From NCBI RefSeq assembly GCF_019175385.1, contig NC_083338.1, positions 94,695,777 to 94,759,776 of the forward strand: 64,000 bases of DNA. The letters run 5' to 3'. Shown here piece after piece: positions 1 to 11,210 of the stretch. The DNA is from Lycium barbarum (taxonomy: Eukaryota; Streptophyta; Magnoliopsida; Solanales; Solanaceae). The position numbers and the translations under genes were made by a program. The notes beneath the pieces are model-generated. The model made no database searches. It was not told where the DNA came from and saw only the letters and a program-made list of their open reading frames with translations. Within the stretch, counting starts at the first letter, position 1. The number at the start of each line of letters is the position of its first letter.

Positions 1-1222
1 CTTTGCGCACAATCTCATATGGCACAATATACCGAGGACTATGCTTCCCCTTTCTGCCAAACCTTATAACGCCCTTCATCGGCGACACTTTCAAGAATAC
101 CCAATCTCTCACTTCTAATTCCAAGTCTCTTCGACGATTATCCGCATAGGACTTTTGGCGACTTTGAGCCGCTAACAACCAATCATGTATGAGCTTTACT
201 TTCTCTATTGCCTGCTGAACCAAGTCTGGCCCTATCAGGTGAGCCTCTCCTGTTTCGAACCACCCAATCGGGGATCTGCACTTTCGCCCATATAAAGCTT
301 CATACGGTGCCATTTGGATGCTAGAATGATAACTATTATTGTAAGCAAATTCAATGAGTGGCAAATGATCATCCCAATTTCCTCCAAAGTCTATCATACA
401 TGCCCGTAGCATATCCTCAAGGGTCTGAATAGTACGTTCAGCTTGTCCATCGGTCTGTGGATGAAATACCGTGCTAAGGCTAACTCGGGTCCCTAAACCC
501 TCTTGGAAAGACTTCCAAAATTTTGCTGTAAAGTGAGTCCCTCTAATAATTACTGGGACACCATGGAGTCTCACTATATCCTTAAGGTAAAGCCTTGCAT
601 AATCTTCTACTACATAGGTCGTCCTGACCGGCAAGAAATGAGCTGACTTGGTGAGTCTATCCACGATCACCCATATAGAATCATACTTACGTCGAGAGCG
701 GGGCAACCCTGAAATGAAGTCCATATTAATCACTTCCCACTTCTAAGTTGGGATTTCTATGGCTTGCAATAGCCCACCTGGCTTTTGGTGCTCGATTTTC
801 ACTTGCTGGCAATTCGGACATTGAGCTACAAACTCCGCTATATCTTTTTTCATCCCATTCCACCAATATATAGACTTAAGGTCATGATACATCTTCGTCG
901 CTCTAGGGTGAACGGAGTAACGGGAACAATGAGCTTCCCTCAAAATCTAGCGGCGTAAACTTGCCACATCGGGAACACATAATCTACCTCCACATCAGAG
1001 AACTCCATCTCCCGAAATATCAAATGGTGACTCCTCTTTCTGAGGGAGTGTATCTCTGTACTGCATTAGCATGGGATCCTCATATTGTCGCTCTTTCACT
1101 TCTGCTACTAGCGACGAGGCTACTGTATTCTGAATAGTAGCTCCGCTGTTACCTGAGTCCACTACTCGGACTCCTAGGCTAGCTAACTGTTGGAGTTCAC
1201 AGGCCATCTCCCTCCTTTCTGG
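1..1222 (-). pseudogene. pol: E1 integrase remnant
   Basis: This is the integrase part of the E1 polyprotein, which would insert the cDNA into the chromosome. On the minus strand one reads a linker, the HHCC zinc-binding module (EAHC...HPR...CPNC, about 930-800), the core with IVDRLTKSAHF (first Asp) and PYEALYG (Glu), and the start of the C-terminal domain (about 1-110). In-frame stops are at 995-997 (TGA), 947-949 (TAG) and 743-745 (TAG). Each is one transition away from the expected Arg, Gln or Trp codon. At about 545-560 the motif that should read SDRGT reads IIRGT. A 6-base deletion has removed Ser-Asp, and with it the second catalytic aspartate. The enzyme cannot be active even if the stops were bypassed. 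The C-terminus lies outside the window. Confidence 0.88.
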
Positions 1223-2563
1223 TCATGCATCACATAGACTTCCCATCGACCTACGGCTAAGAGCGTCAGCCACAACATTTGCCTTTCCGGGGTGATACAA
1301 AATATCAACATCATAATCCTTTAGAAATTCTAACCATCGTCGTTGTCGCAAATTTAATTCCTTCTGCTTGAAGATATACTGAAGGCTCTTATGATCTGTG
1401 TAAATTTCCACGTGGACACCATATGAATAATGTCTCCATATTTTTAATGCATGGACCACCACGGCCAATTCTAGATCATGGGTAGGATAATTCTGTTCAT
1501 GTTTCCGCAATTGCCTTTTAGCATACGCAATCACTTTGCCATGTTGCATCAATACACAGCCTAGCCCAACACCTGAAGCATCACAATAAATGACATATCC
1601 TTCCAACCCCTCTGGAAGTGTCAAGACTGGGGCGGAAGTCAATCTACCCTTTATCTCTTGGAAACTACGTTGGCAAGCATCTGTCCATTGAAACCTTGCC
1701 GATTTCTGGGTCAACTTTGTGAGTGGTGCAGATATAGAAGAACAACCTTCAACGAACCTCCTGTAATAACCGGCTAAGCCCAGAAAGCTACGAACCTCTG
1801 TAGGAGTCGTACGCCTTGGCCAAGTCTTCACGGCCTCAATCTTTTGACTATCCACTCGAATACCATCGGCTGCAACAATATGCCCCAAAAATGCAACTGA
1901 GTTCAACCAAAACTCGCACTTGGAAAACTTTGCAAATAACTCTCGAGTTCGAAGAACTCCAAGGACAATACGCAAATGATCCGCATGTTCTGACTCAGAT
2001 CTAGAATACACCAAAATGTCATCGATAAATACTATCACAAAAAAATCCAGGAAGGGCCTAAACACATTATTCATCAAATCCATAAATACCGCTGGCGCAT
2101 TAGTTAGCCCAAATGACATCACCCGGAATTCAAAATGACCATATCTTGTCCGGAAAGTTGTCTTAGGGATATCTTTCTCCCTTACTCTCACCTGATGATA
2201 CCCGAACCTCAAATCAATCTTTGAAAACCATTTGGTACCTTGCAATTGATCAAACAAGTCATCAATCCTCGGGAGAGGATATTTATTCTTAATCGTCACC
2301 TTATTCAATTGCCTATAATCAATGCACATTCTCAAGGAGCCATCTTTCTTTCGGACGAATAATACGGGTGCTCCCCACGGGGATGAACTAGGCCTAATGA
2401 AGCCTTTATCAAGAAAGTCTTTCAATTGCTCCTTCAACTTTTTCAATTCTGCGGGAGCCATCCTGTAAGGAGGAATAGATATAGGTTTAGTGCCTGGCGA
2501 CACATCAATGGCAAAATCAATCTCTCGCTCGGGAGGAAGGCCTGGAAGCTCTTCCGGGAACAC
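1223..2563 (-). CDS. pol: E1 reverse transcriptase and RNase H segment (open frame)
   Basis: This open frame of about 446 codons covers reverse transcriptase and RNase H, which together copy element RNA into double-stranded DNA in the virus-like particle. Residues 1-30 ([17 protein letters not shown]...) are the linker after protease. Visible motifs are [38 protein letters not shown], the catalytic [11 protein letters not shown] (about residue 180) and, in RNase [10 protein letters not shown] and [10 protein letters not shown] (about 395). All catalytic aspartates I can recognise are present. The first codon is GTG inside a polyprotein, not a true start. The frame was separated from protease by a one-base deletion near 2570 and closes at a stop at 1223-1225, just past the [15 protein letters not shown] motif that usually leads into integrase. 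It is the best-preserved part of E1. Confidence 0.92.
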   Translation of the reverse strand: MFPEELPGLPPEREIDFAIDVSPGTKPISIPPYRMAPAELKKLKEQLKDFLDKGFIRPSSSPWGAPVLFVRKKDGSLRMCIDYRQLNKVTIKNKYPLPRIDDLFDQLQGTKWFSKIDLRFGYHQVRVREKDIPKTTFRTRYGHFEFRVMSFGLTNAPAVFMDLMNNVFRPFLDFFVIVFIDDILVYSRSESEHADHLRIVLGVLRTRELFAKFSKCEFWLNSVAFLGHIVAADGIRVDSQKIEAVKTWPRRTTPTEVRSFLGLAGYYRRFVEGCSSISAPLTKLTQKSARFQWTDACQRSFQEIKGRLTSAPVLTLPEGLEGYVIYCDASGVGLGCVLMQHGKVIAYAKRQLRKHEQNYPTHDLELAVVVHALKIWRHYSYGVHVEIYTDHKSLQYIFKQKELNLRQRRWLEFLKDYDVDILYHPGKANVVADALSRRSMGSLCDA

Positions 2564-3501
2564 ATCCGGAATTCATTCACTACGGGAACTGACTGAAGAG
2601 CCGGCGATTCAGCTTCTATATCTTGAACTCGCACTAGATGATAAATACAACCTTTCGTGATCATCTTCCTTGCCTTTAGGTAGGAAATAAACCTACCTTT
2701 TGGTGACGCCGTATTCCCTTTCCATTCTAGAACTGGTTCTCTCGGAAATTGGAAACGAACCATTTTCATCCTACAATCAACATTGGCATAACAAGAATCC
2801 AACCAATCCATACCCATAATAACATCAAAATCTACCATTTCTAGCTCATGCAAATCAATCATAGTACGACGATCACAAATCACAATCACACAATTTCTAT
2901 ATACTCGGCTAGCTATTACCGATTCACCCACGGGTGTAGACACCTCAAAAGGTTTGATAGACTCCGGCTCAATTATAAATCGACCCGCAATATATGGAGT
3001 AACATATGATAATGTGGAACCCGGATCAATCAAAGCATATACGTCATGAGAGAATACCGATAATATACCTGTGACCACGTCAGGAGAAGACTCAAGATCT
3101 TGGCGTCCAGCTAATGCATAAATACGGTGCTGAGGACCGCTAGAAGTGGGAGCTCTCCCTCTACCTCTACCATGGCTGACTAGCGCATGTGAACCTGGCC
3201 CCGTAGGGCGTACAGATGCTGATGACCCGGCTGCCGACCCTGATGGCTGGGTCCTACCTCTACCCTGTACTGAGGGGCAATCACGCATGATATGGCCTGG
3301 CTGACCATATGAATAGCAACCATCCGATCCCAATCGGCATCGATCCCAATGCAACTTCCCACACTGGGAACATCGTGGTACAGGTGGCCATGACTGGCCT
3401 GAATCATCTCTGAACTGAGGTCCTGAATAACTGGGACTCGACCTTGAACGAGCAGATCTATCAAGGCTCTGGCGTGGAAACCGTGGAGATGCACTGGTCA
3501 T
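2564..3501 (-). pseudogene. E1 gag zinc knuckle and retropepsin-like protease, frameshifted at its end
   Basis: The frame opens at ATG 3501 only because two stops lie upstream; it is really the C-terminal part of Gag followed by protease. A CCHC knuckle (CYSYGQPGHIMRDC, about 3320-3280), the nucleic-acid-binding part of nucleocapsid, is visible. It follows a second cysteine cluster (CSQCGKLHWDRC). The protease active-site region reads ALIDPGSTLSYVTPY (about 3045-3000), followed by the VIMGMDWL motif (about 2820). Near 2570 one C is missing, so VVNEF is followed by nonsense residues, while the proper continuation [10 protein letters not shown] lies in the next frame. The shifted tail to 2443 has no meaning. 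DPGS in place of D(S/T)G is common in this chromovirus group as I know it, so I do not treat it as damage. Confidence 0.85.
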
Positions 3502-4440
3502 AGAATAGCCTGAATGTCTAGGGAACTACTGCCTGTGTCCGCCTCAAAACTCGCTTGTCGGACCCGAAGATCTAGCTCTCTTGCTATGTCCCCGTTCTTG
3601 CTCACGCTCACTTCTCCGTTGTTGTAGGCTTTCTTCTAAGTTCTGAGCATGTGCCTGAATGCGTGCAATATCCATACCGTCCTGAAGGGATGCAGTCAAG
3701 CATTTACCCATCAAGTGTGGCCCTAGGCCCTTTACAAATCGGTGTACCCGGTCGCCCATATCTGCTACCATGGCCGAAGCATACCTAGCCAGGGAGTTAA
3801 AGCGGAGGCTATACTCTAGGGCACTCATACTACCATGCCTCAAGTTCAAGAATTTATCGACCCTAGCTTGCCGAACTTTCGGAGGCATATAATGACGGAG
3901 AAAGGCACTAACAAACTCTTGCCATACCGGGGGAGGTGCATTGGCCCCCCGTGAAGCCATGCACACCGAATACCATTGGATCGAGACATCTCTCAATCTA
4001 TATGACGCTAACTCCACCGACTCGGTGTCTGAAACATGTATTAATCGGAGTGTCCTCAACATACCGTTAATAAAGTCCTGAGGGTCCTCCTCCGGCTTTG
4101 ACCCAAAGAATTCCGAAGGGTTCAAAGTAATGAAATCACGGGGCCTCGCACTAACAGCCCTATCACCAAGCCCTGAACTTTGCCTCTGAGTCTGGGCCGC
4201 AATCAACTGAGTCAACAAATTAATGGCCTCTTTCACATCTTGGCCAGAAGCATCCGGTGGAGGAGCTGGAGGTGCTGGAGCTGGGGCTGAGGCTCCCTCA
4301 CGCTCCCCAGTAATAGGCACTGTCTAGGAGGACTGAGATTGAGCTTCCTCTACTACCGGTGGCGGTGCTCTTGTAGCCCGTTTTTCTGCCACCGTCTTGT
4401 CCTTTTGGGCCGCTGTGGCCTTTTTCTTTTTAGGCAACTC
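3502..4440 (-). pseudogene. gag: E1 gag (capsid) with three in-frame stops
   Basis: This encodes the structural Gag protein that forms the particle and packages element RNA. The open stretch from 4320 to 3544 (258 codons, beginning with GTG) contains the retrotransposon gag core: LNPSEFFGSKPEEDPQDFI, then VWQEFVSAFLRHYMPPKVR, then SALEYSLRFNSLARYA. A basic region rich in Arg and Glu follows, before the zinc knuckle in the next entry. The frame continues upstream past a TAG at 4324-4326 to a lysine-rich start (PKKKKA...) at about 4440. The codon in the expected start position there is TTG, so the original ATG may be lost. Downstream stops are TGA at 3544-3546 and TAG at 3526-3528, both one C-to-T step from Arg or Gln. 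Without them gag and protease would form one frame. Confidence 0.86.
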
Positions 4441-4647
4441 TGAAATACACAACACACGATTAAGGAACAAGAATTTCTTACATCATAGCTCTATCGCACG
4501 ATTCCTATGAAGAAAGAAGGTCATTTATTCCTAAAATGTCTGTAGCTTCCTGTTTATAAGTGTGGCGCGCAACACACCCATAACAAAGACTCTACTAGAC
4601 ACGGCTCGTAGACACACCCTAGGACTGAACTGCTCTGATACCACTTT
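4441..4647 (-). other. E1 5' leader with primer-binding site
   Basis: Read on the minus strand, the LTR end TGACA is followed by AAAG and then TGGTATCAGAGC (4643-4632), which matches the 3' end complement of plant initiator-methionine tRNA. This is the minus-strand primer-binding site. The leader then runs through a conserved block (4475-4630) also found in L1, L2 and, decayed, in X. It includes a hairpin whose loop holds the six-base palindrome GCGCGC (about 4565-4571). Such loops act as dimer-initiation or packaging sites in retroviruses; that role is inferred here. Confidence 0.85.
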
Positions 4648-7129
4648 TGTCACGACCCGAATAGGGGGCCGCGACGAGCACCCGGTGCTAGCCCACCCGG
4701 GCACCCCTTAGCTTACACTTAGACTTGCATCTAGGTGAGCCACATCATTAATCATACATTTCTAAGCATCGATCATGCTAGTTCCATTGCACAACAACAT
4801 CTTTAATCATTATAAGCATCTGTGCCACAACAATGTACATGGGTCGACGAGGCCAACAAAATGATATACAAAGTATAGGCCGACAAGGCCAGACATGTCT
4901 AACCATATACACGTGACTACGAGCCTCTAAGAAGAGTAAAACATATCACATGAGCGGGACAGGACCCCGCTATGCCCATAATTATATACACAAAAGAATA
5001 AGTACCCAAAAGCTATGGCTCCGAAGGAAATGGAGCTCCGCTATGTAATCTCTGAATCAGCAGCTATGGATCAAGTCTGTCTCCCTGTGCACCTGCGGGC
5101 ATGACGCAGCGTCCACAAACAAAAGGACGTCAGTACGAAGAATGTACTGAGAATGTAAAGCATGATCAACATCAATATAGAAGCATCATAGGAAATATAT
5201 GAAGTGTCATAGGGGGGGGGGGAGAGACAATAATATCATCATCATGACACTTACCTGCCTTTCATAGGAACTCTCCATTTCTCATGCGTATTTCATAATA
5301 GTGCTTGTATTCGTATGCATAGTCTTTTCACATTCATATTCATATTATATACATAGCCATACACTTATATACGTACATAGCGTACCCGACCAGACGGTTC
5401 GGTGTTTCATACATACTTGGCCAACCAAGGCTCAATGTTATATCTACCTGGCCCTACCAAGGCTTCAGGGTTATCCGTACCATCTGCAGATGTATGCGCG
5501 CGTTACGTAATCATACACATACTCTATATACATCTATATACATATATTCTACCCGGCATTACAAGCTCGGGGTTCATTATAGCCCTGTATAGGCACACAT
5601 ACGTATAATAGCCCATAGGCACCTTTAGCATCATCATTATTATCATCATCATTACTATCCTCATCATTATCGTTACATCTAGATCATGGGCCTACTCGTC
5701 ATACGAGGAGCGTAGTGCAATCGTAGTATGTATCAAGGATCGTGAGCTTACAAGCTCGGAAAATTCATCAATTGAAGGAAACATACGCGTATAGAGGATT
5801 TAGAGAATTGGCCAAAGAACCATGCCTTATGAAAGAAGGGTTAGCCTTACATACCTTTTTCGTTGAGCTATTCTACACTTGCACATACTCCTCCGATGCT
5901 AGCGTTTCTACCTTCATTAAGGTGACACTACCATTAGAATCGATAACTAGTACACATGGCTAAAGCTAGAGAAAATCGGGCAGCATCTCCTTTAATTACA
6001 CAACATTTGCCCACATCGTAATTCAACTCCCAAATGTCAACAATACATTAACAATATCATAACAATAGCCATTAATCATTCACACTATCCACATTATCTA
6101 CATTTCTCAATTTGTTCCTAATTCACTCATATTCATGGTCATAACCCCCGACCTCGTCCATTCGTGTACAATGTATATTTCATGATATTAACGTCGTTTA
6201 TAACGTATTCATATCACAACACACTCAAAATCATGGTTCAATTCAAGCTATTTCTCAAAACGTCACTATTCATCATTCATAACCCATTTTACTATATTCT
6301 TCTAATGACCAAACATTTTAACTATCAAATACCTTAAACAACATATAAATATCATGAATCTTACCTTAGATATTGTAGGAACAAGCTTTAGTCCATAATA
6401 CCCCACTTGAGCAAAAACACTAGTTTTCCTCCATTTGGATTTCTTGACTTTGAATGGTCTTTGATGGGTTTGCTCACACCTGATTCACTTGGTTATGTTG
6501 TTAGTCACTACAAACCCTTGAAAACTTGTATAATATATGTAGAGAGATGTTTTAGAGAGAAGGGGTGTGAAGTGGAAATGAAATGAAATGAACCTTGGCC
6601 CTCTCATTTAATGGACCAAAATCTGTCCCGACCAACTATACGGACCAACATACGGTCCGTATAAATTGTACGGACTGTATGTTTGGTCGTACATTTGGTC
6701 CAGAGACTTAAGCCTTGTTGGGTTGGTTATACGGTCCCAAACATATGGACCGTATAAATTATACGGCCAGTATGTTTGGCCGTATAACTCCCAGGGGTTC
6801 CGAAGTCCGTTTCGTCGTCTCGTTTGATCTCCAATCCTTATGGAACCTCCTTAACACTTGTTCAACACTTCAACACAAATCTAAGGAACGTTATTACTCT
6901 TCTCCAAGACGTCATGAAGCCATCGCTAACTCGTTACTCATAATTCCTTTTCGATACTTATCAAATATTTTGCCTTACCTAGCCAACTTTCTTGTCCTAC
7001 GTCGGATGCCTTTGAAATCTCACTTAGGGTCATCAATTGACATTTCTTACTCACACACATATCGTATAATTGTACTCCTTACTAGTTCATTCACCTGCGT
7101 ACCAACGGAGGATTTTCCGCGGTGTAACA
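4648..7129 (-). repeat. E1 5' LTR (2482 bp)
   Basis: The LTR starts TGTTACACC at 7129 and ends GTCGTGACA at 4648 on the minus strand, with the primer-binding site directly after. It is clearly homologous to solo LTR S2 (33276-35717). In sense order it shows a cluster of ACGG-NCCGT palindromes (6790-6630), an acceptor-like motif ending TTTTCTCTAG (about 5967), a donor-like AAG/GTATGTAAGG (about 5855), two short hairpin repeats (about 5490-5390) and the double stem-loop (5149-5110) before CAG/G. A run of nine or more G lies at about 5213. Polypeptides encoded in it look accidental. Confidence 0.93.
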
Positions 7130-7741
7130 ACGAGCTAAGCGTAAAACATAATTTGTCAAATAAGAAGAAGAGTGTGACCTATACGGTATTTAACATCCAG
7201 CGTCTATAGATATATGTCTACGAGATTAATAGAAACCTACGAAGATAGTTATATCACTCCTATGTTTTGTATGACCGAACATAATATAAGAAAGAGTTAA
7301 GAGACGGCATATGCTGCCTATTGAGTAAGTTACAGAATATAGTAAGTCACTTGATGAGATTATAAGTCATTAGAATATAACTTGTAAGCTTATTACCTAT
7401 TGATTGATAATTTCATATGAGCATCCTAACGAGCAAGATGTATCACATGGTTATTAGAAGAAAGAATCGCATAATTTCTAGAATCAGATTGTAAAGGTTC
7501 TAATAAGGATAGTTATAAGTTCAGAAGGTAATTATAAACCTTCTTAATGATGGAGGGAGTAGAATATGAACAAGATGGTAGTAAGTTTCTTAATAAGGAT
7601 TGTAAGTTATTAACTATAGTAAGTTACTTACCAGCTTATGAGCTTGTTGATAAGATTCTTAACTTAGTGTTGTTGATTGATGTTTATATGATCGTTATGA
7701 AGCTGAGTGTGCATGAGACACGAGTCCTACGGATGATCTAT
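7130..7741 (+). repeat. Probable 5' part of the LTR of element X
   Basis: This 612-bp AT-rich, non-coding stretch lies between the end of the E1 LTR and the TCTAT duplication of L1. Once L1 is removed it joins 16374-17090, the latter being homologous to the X LTR copy at 43742-44030. I infer that it belongs to the same LTR or its flank, but no second copy of this segment exists in the window to prove it. Its start may lie left of E1. Confidence 0.4.
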
Positions 7742-10473
7742 TGTCACGACCCAACCCCGTGGGCCGCGACTGGTGCCCTACTTAGGCACCCCAAACAGAC
7801 TCACAACCCAGATCATCATATTAAGACTCATTCAGACTTAACATACATTGTTCAAACTGAAAACTAATAGCAGACGTCACACAAACATTGATCGAACACT
7901 CATCTTAAGCAGTCGCCCGTGCAGAACAGTCATATCAAAATCAGAAAGGTGGCGGAATATACATCGCCCAAATGCACACACACACACGTACGAACTCATG
8001 GGCCGTCTTGGCCATAGTAGCATACGGGCCGCTTAAGAACGCAAAACAGATCCACATACAAACACACCGGACCCACGACCCACAAACATGACTACAGGCC
8101 TCTAGAACAAAACAGAACATACGAACATATGACGGGACAGGGCCCCGCCGTACCCACACAGCTACAAATGTACAGAATACACGCACAGCAAAAGGTATGT
8201 ACAAAAACTTAAGCTCCGGATCAAGGGGAGCTCTCCAAAATAGCAGAATAGGTAGCCTAAACCGAAGGATCACCCACACGAGCTTCTGTACCTGCGGGCA
8301 TGAAACGCAGCCCCCCGAAGAACAGGGGGTCAGTACGGGAGAAGTACTGAGTATGTAAAGCAGAAGGTACAGAAATCACAATCATAACTGGAGTCAGAAG
8401 GAACAAACACAACGTCAAAGTAGCAAATCAAACCTGTACGGAAGGTAAATGTACAAATGCAAATAAAAATCATGTATAGGGCTTAGGAACGTGGTCACCC
8501 CCGACGCTGGTGCCACAACACATCATACTCCAGAAGTTTTTCAAATCTCCGTACAGTCTCCAGACAAATCGTATCACACACATATCACATCATCAGAACA
8601 TATCAAATGCCATATCACATCATAACTCCATAGACAGTAACCGGCCCTATGGCGAGGCCTCGGAAACCGTAACACATCATACTTCCGAATATGGTATAGC
8701 GCGCACGATCACAAAGCCGGCCCGGGTACCGACGAACGAAATCATAGCGAATGGCACGAACGGAGTAGTGCAGAAACCATATTCATATCAAAAGTAATTT
8801 ACAAGACTCGACATATAATTACATATAGGCATATACCGACGCCAGAAGGCTCGGGGTAGGAGTCAGGGCGATCAAAATTTATATATGGAAGTTACGAAGT
8901 TCCAAACTGCAAAACCTTTGAAAAGCAATTCACATATCATTTTCCAAAAATCTAACATCATTCATAGTGCAAAACGTTCAATAACGATATAGGAAATTTC
9001 AAACGGACCTTTGAGTCATAGGCAAATGATTACTTTTCATATCGAACGAAAATGAGCCAAACAAACCAAATAAGGGAAGCCTCGGGGCTTGCGGGCCCAC
9101 CTTGAGTCAAATCGAGGCGGCGGACACAAATCACAGACTTTAGGCTCCATAAAGCCATCTACGAAAGTTTCGGAGAGATTCGGACACAATAGCAAAAGTT
9201 ATGAAGGTTTGAACATTCTTTCAACCAAATGTAAGGAATAGGTTTCAATTGCGCTGAATGAATAGTACCCAAACTTGAACTCGGATTTCCAAGAGCAGAA
9301 TTATCCCCGAGGGTCCGATCTTGACCTAGTGTAACTAGGACATGCCAAAAGAAGGAAAGGTAAGCTTTACATACCTGGATTGCGCCTTACGCTCGTCAAA
9401 TCTCAATTCCCGTTTCGTCCAAAAACTGCAAATGGTCACTTTTACCAGTTACTATTCATGAAAGTTAACATCTTAATCTTTGGGTTATACTTGGCTACCG
9501 AAATTTCGGCAGCATTTCCCCTATAAATCTAACACCCCCGAGACTTAGCTCGGCTCAAAATACATCAACAACAACAACCCAAACATCACAAGCAACATAA
9601 ATCACAATCAAATCATTCTAACTTCAAAGTTCTACCTTACTACACAAGTTGACAACTTTCATTCAAACTTCAAAAACTTACGGTGAACATTCTAACTCGC
9701 ATTGTTTCATTCCAAACTCATTAACATCAACCATAAGTCACATTTAAAGTCTTTTAGTATCATAGATATACAATGATATACACAAATATGCCAAAGGTAT
9801 ATACTTTCCGATAATGTTCCAAAATCATTTTTCGACACCAATTCAATTCGTTAAACGATCATTTACGTCATAAATGTCACAACGACGCAATAAACAAACT
9901 AAACAAGATCCAATTCACACTTCTTTCTCCTTCTTAGGCACACGGCCACAACACCTTATACACACACACCCACGATTTTCTACACACATCAAAACTACGG
10001 GATTCTCGTCTATTCTCAATCCTTAACACATTCATACCAATTCCATAACATTTCAGGGGCAAAATTCTTACCTTTTCTTGAATTTCCGACTTGCCGCAAA
10101 CGCGCACCTTTCGCCAAATTAATTATACCCCGTTGAAGAGGGTCTTGAGTACTTTACAAATATGGGAGAATCAAGATACTTGGATTAGAATCAAAGTCTT
10201 GGGATTTTTTTTTTTTTGGAAAGGGGTTCGGCCGAAGGGCTCCTAGAGCTCAAAGTTGGAGTTGCAATTTTTTCTTGATAATTTCCAAGCATTATATTGA
10301 TATATATCCATATAGAGAAATTCCAAATTTACCCTCGGCCTTCCCCGATGTCTTAACATTAATGATTTCATAACCAACATAGTCATATCAACTAGAATCA
10401 AAATATTCCCTCATAACACACAAGTCTTAATCATTTCTCGATTTCCAATTATACGAAAACACGGGACATAACA
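7742..10473 (-). repeat. L1 3' LTR (2732 bp)
   Basis: On the minus strand it runs from TGTTATGTCCCG (10473) to GGGTCGTGACA (7742). Sense-order landmarks are a TATA-like stretch (about 10310-10290), donor-like AAAAG/GTAAGAATT (about 10070), acceptor-like motif (9525-9499), donor-like CAG/GTATGTAAAG (about 9380), and double stem-loop with stems CAGTAC/GTACTG (8331-8349) and CCCCC/GGGGG (8312-8329). It lacks a 150-base U3 segment that the 5' LTR has. Open frames of 62-112 codons recur in the other LTR only because the LTRs are duplicates. Confidence 0.93.
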
Positions 10474-10500
10474 TTCTCCCCCCCCCCCCTTAAGAACATT
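10474..10500 (-). other. L1 polypurine tract
   Basis: On the minus strand a run of about twelve G followed by AGAA sits immediately before the LTR start TGTTATG. This is the expected site for plus-strand DNA priming. The next bases (10500-10520) read as a block containing ATTCGAGGACGAATG, a perfect inverted repeat also present near the polypurine tract of L2. Confidence 0.8.
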
Positions 10501-10879
10501 CGTCCTCGAATGTTAAGTTGACCTCATGGGGCGTCATACTACTTCGGAAGGGTTCTCTTTATAGTCGTCCTTTGTTGATTTTTCCGACATGGCTTCTTCA
10601 CCAACATTATGGGGTAATTAATTTTTTTCACATCACTGATTCAAATGCCTTCGCAATTTACCTTCTCATACCCCACCTGGTTATCGAACCATAGACTGTA
10701 TTCTCGTAACAGACGAATGCTTCTCAGACATTACAATTAACATCGCTTCTAGCTACACTTCTGGGTTCCTTACCATATCGTCGTAATCTCACTTTACTTC
10801 ACACCAGACACTTTATACCAAACAGATTCAGAGCTAGGGCCGGACGCGTATAAGCATATCGGACGGATTCATAGTCAAA

Positions 10880-11210
10880 ATCAGAGGTACGGAAGTATGT
10901 CAGACAAATCTGAGATCGGAGTCAGACGTACAGAGAGGTATCCGACAGATTTGAAATCAGAATCAGATGTACAGAATTGTATCATACAGAGTCGTGATCA
11001 AAGTCAGACAGACCGAAATGTATCAGACATACGGAGATGTATCAGACAGACGCGTGATCAAAATCAGACGCACAGAGGTGTGTCAGACAGAAACGTATTC
11101 AGAATCAGACGCACAAAAATTCATCAGATGGGAACATAATCGAGCTCAGAAATACAGAGGCGTACTAGGCAGAGCCTTATCGGAATCGGGAGTGTAGAAG
11201 TACAACAGAT
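10880..11210. repeat. Degenerate tandem array in L1 interior
   Basis: Seven or so imperfect units of roughly 40-50 bases share the words TCAGAC, CAGAATCAGA and GTACAGA (plus strand), for example at 10910, 10965, 11010, 11055 and 11090. The units are too diverged to set a precise period by eye. Short open frames across the array come from this repetition and are not proposed as genes. Confidence 0.6.

Larger units (their letters stand above)
1..7129 (-). mobile_element. E1: Ty3 chromovirus (Tekay/Del-like), 5' LTR plus gag-pol, 3' end outside window
   Basis: Read on the minus strand the order is LTR (7129-4648), primer-binding site, leader, gag, protease, reverse transcriptase, RNase H, integrase. 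This is the Ty3 order, with integrase after RNase H. The reverse transcriptase carries FIDDIL and the RNase H carries TDHKSLQY, both typical of plant chromoviruses. The 3' LTR and any chromodomain lie left of base 1, so the target duplication cannot be checked. The element is dead: gag, protease and integrase contain several stop codons and one frameshift. Most of the stops fit C-to-T change in CGA or CAG codons, or G-to-A in TGG. The right end abuts 7130, which I assign tentatively to the LTR of older element X. The lineage name rests on motif recognition, not on a tree. Confidence 0.9.

Noticed and set aside
4632..4643. tRNA gene fragments at the TGGTATCAGAGC sites
   Set aside because: These 12-13 base matches are primer-binding sites next to LTR ends, not tRNA genes.
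7848..8797. Open frames of 62-112 codons that recur almost identically at 13592-14541
   Set aside because: The repetition is explained by the two LTRs of L1 being copies. The frames overlap on both strands, lack known domains, and cross the double stem-loop and hairpin regions.
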